Shown here piece after piece: positions 6,492 through 7,062 of a stretch of DNA of 7,062 bases. The stretch spans positions 1 to 7,062 of the forward strand of contig JAGVOE010000030.1 of assembly GCA_020052895.1 (NCBI GenBank), given 5' to 3'. The notes below the pieces were generated by a model. The model saw only the letters and a program-made list of their open reading frames with translations, did not search any database and was not told where the DNA came from. The DNA comes from Candidatus Woesebacteria bacterium. GTDB taxonomy: Bacteria; Patescibacteriota; Microgenomatia; UBA1400; MFAQ01. Position 1 is the stretch's first letter. Every line of letters begins with the position of its first letter. The position numbers and the translations under genes are program-made.

Positions 6492-6517
6492 AGCCTCATG
6501 GAAACATGGGGCTTTTT
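6492..6517 (+). terminator. rRNA operon terminator
   Basis: AGCCTCATG (6492-6500), loop GAAA and CATGGGGCT (6505-6513) form a 9-bp stem with one G.U pair, followed by TTTT. It is 10 nt after the 5S end: a strong Rho-independent terminator. Confidence 0.93.
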
Positions 6518-6524
6518 GTTGCAC

Positions 6525-6548
6525 AAAAAATCCGGCTTTTGACCGGAT
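6525..6548 (-). terminator. terminator of the minus-strand membrane-protein gene
   Basis: ATCCGG (6530-6535) / CCGGAT (6543-6548), with a six-base A run at 6525-6530 that reads as a T tract on the minus strand. It is 19 nt past the stop of the minus-strand gene and faces the rRNA terminator, keeping the two convergent transcripts apart. Confidence 0.85.
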
Positions 6549-6566
6549 ATTGGTAAGGAAACACGA

Positions 6567-6809
6567 CTAAAGAGAGAGTTTGAAAACTATTGAGCCTAAC
6601 ATCAGGCCGAGCAAATACATTCCGATTGAAACATAGAGGATGGCGGTTGGAATAAACAAGATGTAGATAACTATGGGAGCTACCATTGCGAAGATTGCCC
6701 ACTTCATATTGAATGCATATGGTGCCAGGCTCATAATCACTCCCAATATCGGGGATACGATTGGGACCATAAATAGGTAGATAACTGGAATATTAATTAT
6801 GGGAAACAT
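6567..6809 (-). CDS. small integral membrane protein, family not recognised
   Basis: 80 residues, almost entirely hydrophobic. Likely helices are about 8-29, 36-54 and 56-75, separated by prolines (P16, P20, P30, P45, P54). There is a single lysine (K36) between the first two segments and a lysine (K77) near the C-terminus, so two or three membrane passes are expected. The ATG at 6809 was chosen because AAAGGAG lies 9 nt upstream. The frame is open back to 6869, but that longer start would overlap the promoter. It has its own consensus promoter and its own terminator, so it is a single-gene unit convergent with the rRNA operon. No motif assigns a function. It lies between two 5S copies. Confidence 0.8.
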   Translation of the reverse strand: MFPIINIPVIYLFMVPIVSPILGVIMSLAPYAFNMKWAIFAMVAPIVIYILFIPTAILYVSIGMYLLGLMLGSIVFKLSL

Positions 6810-6818
6810 TTTCGATTT

Positions 6819-6825
6819 CTCCTTT
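6819..6825 (-). promoter_or_regulatory. ribosome binding site deciding the start of the small membrane protein
   Basis: AAAGGAG on the minus strand, spaced 9 nt from the ATG at 6809. It selects this internal Met over the in-frame upstream Met at 6869. Confidence 0.85.
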
Positions 6826-6857
6826 AACGTGCGTAGGTTAGGCTCGAAGTATGCGTG

Positions 6858-6886
6858 ATTATAGCACAAATGTTATGGGATGTCAA
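6858..6886 (-). promoter_or_regulatory. perfect consensus sigma70 promoter for the small membrane protein
   Basis: On the minus strand: TTGACA (6886-6881), a 17-bp spacer and TATAAT (6863-6858), preceded by TGC (extended -10). Both boxes match consensus exactly. Transcription should start near 6851, giving a 5' leader of about 40 nt. Confidence 0.93.
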
Positions 6887-6922
6887 GGTTTGTGCTTGGG
6901 GGCGGGGATTGTGGGGGAGGTC

Positions 6923-6946
6923 GGGCGAGCCACGGCTCGCCCCTAC
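6923..6946. repeat. GC-rich REP-like palindrome, second copy
   Basis: GGGCGAGCC (6923-6931), two bases and GGCTCGCCC (6934-6942) form a perfect 9-bp inverted repeat followed by CTAC. Its layout and GCCCCTAC end match the element at 1452-1476. It lies in the intergenic stretch between the minus-strand promoter and the second 5S. Confidence 0.6.
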
Positions 6947-6961
6947 GGGGAGGTTCTGCGA

Positions 6962-6991
6962 CCTGCAAGGACAGTCCTTGCAGGACTGTCC
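6962..6991. repeat. two overlapping, mutually exclusive hairpins before the second 5S
   Basis: CCTGCAAGGA (6962-6971) / TCCTTGCAGG (6975-6984) is a perfect 10-bp stem with loop CAG. GGACAGTCC (6969-6977) / GGACTGTCC (6983-6991) is a perfect 9-bp stem with loop TTGCA. They share bases, so only one can form at a time. The second uses the first three bases of the 5S copy. Confidence 0.65.
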
Positions 6992-7062
6992 GGTGATCTG
7001 TGCGACTTGGAACCACCTCTTCCCATTTCGAACAGAGAAGTGAAACAGGTTAGCGTCGATGA
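6989..7062 (+). rRNA. rrf: second 5S rRNA copy, 3' part beyond window
   Basis: The first 74 nt of a 5S gene, aligned to 6367-6440 with an offset of 622. Only two differences occur: T6376 is C6998 and G6379 is T7001. The last 61 visible bases are identical. The helix I strand CCGGTGAT is kept, so nothing seen so far makes it a pseudogene. No promoter is evident in front of it. No 23S lies directly upstream; instead there is a minus-strand gene and GC-rich hairpins. It may be a lone duplicate. Confidence 0.85.

Noticed and set aside
6376..6570. Plus-strand frame across 5S and its terminator
   Set aside because: It is built from 5S rRNA and terminator bases, with no start signal.
6810..6869. 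Upstream Met extending the small membrane protein to 100 residues
   Set aside because: That start lies inside the consensus promoter, upstream of the likely transcription start. The ATG at 6809 has a well-placed AAAGGAG.

Overview
The window is a bacterial rRNA locus: a single tRNA-Ala, a 23S rRNA gene split by four group I introns, and a 5S rRNA. Two ordinary protein genes lie upstream. A small membrane-protein gene and the start of a second 5S copy lie downstream. The combination (intron-rich 23S, no 16S gene beside it, tight spacing, tRNA without an encoded CCA, strong sigma70-type promoters) best fits a Patescibacteria/CPR genome. That placement is inference; there is no marker protein here to settle it. 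All clear stop codons are TAA, so nothing points to a recoded genetic code.

Layout. 3-446: C-terminal part of a HAD-family hydrolase, cut by the window edge. 486-1232: membrane-anchored SIMPL/DUF541 protein. 1224-1367: a near-consensus promoter, a leader of about 100 nt and a terminator-like hairpin. 1371-1443: tRNA-Ala(UGC). 1444-1630: spacer with a GC-rich palindrome, a second promoter candidate, a boxA-like element and the 5' arm of the pre-23S processing stem. 1631-6169: 23S rRNA gene. 6170-6366: spacer with the 3' arm of the processing stem and a perfect 20-bp palindrome. 6367-6482: 5S rRNA, then convergent terminators. 6567-6809 (minus): 80-residue membrane protein with a perfect consensus promoter. 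6870-6988: GC-rich hairpins. 6989-7062: second 5S copy, cut by the window end.

The 23S gene is the centre of interest. Aligned by eye to a remembered E. coli 23S sequence, it breaks after positions U1917, U1951, U2500 and U2593. All four are known group I insertion sites in the ribosome core (helix 69, the H71 region and the peptidyl transferase centre). Removing introns of 261, 274, 829 and 230 nt leaves about 2945 nt, close to the normal size. P3, P4 and P7 pairings can be drawn for each intron. The L1917 and L1951 introns are close paralogues and are separated by an exon of only 34 nt. The L2500 intron encodes a single-motif LAGLIDADG endonuclease of the I-CreI type in its P6 loop. The L2593 intron, at the site where I-CreI itself is found in Chlamydomonas, has no ORF.

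How the parts work together: one precursor transcript probably carries tRNA-Ala, 23S and 5S. The flanking inverted repeat folds the whole 4.5-kb pre-23S, introns included, into one RNase III-type substrate. The four ribozymes must then splice before the core is functional. The endonuclease explains how at least one intron could spread.
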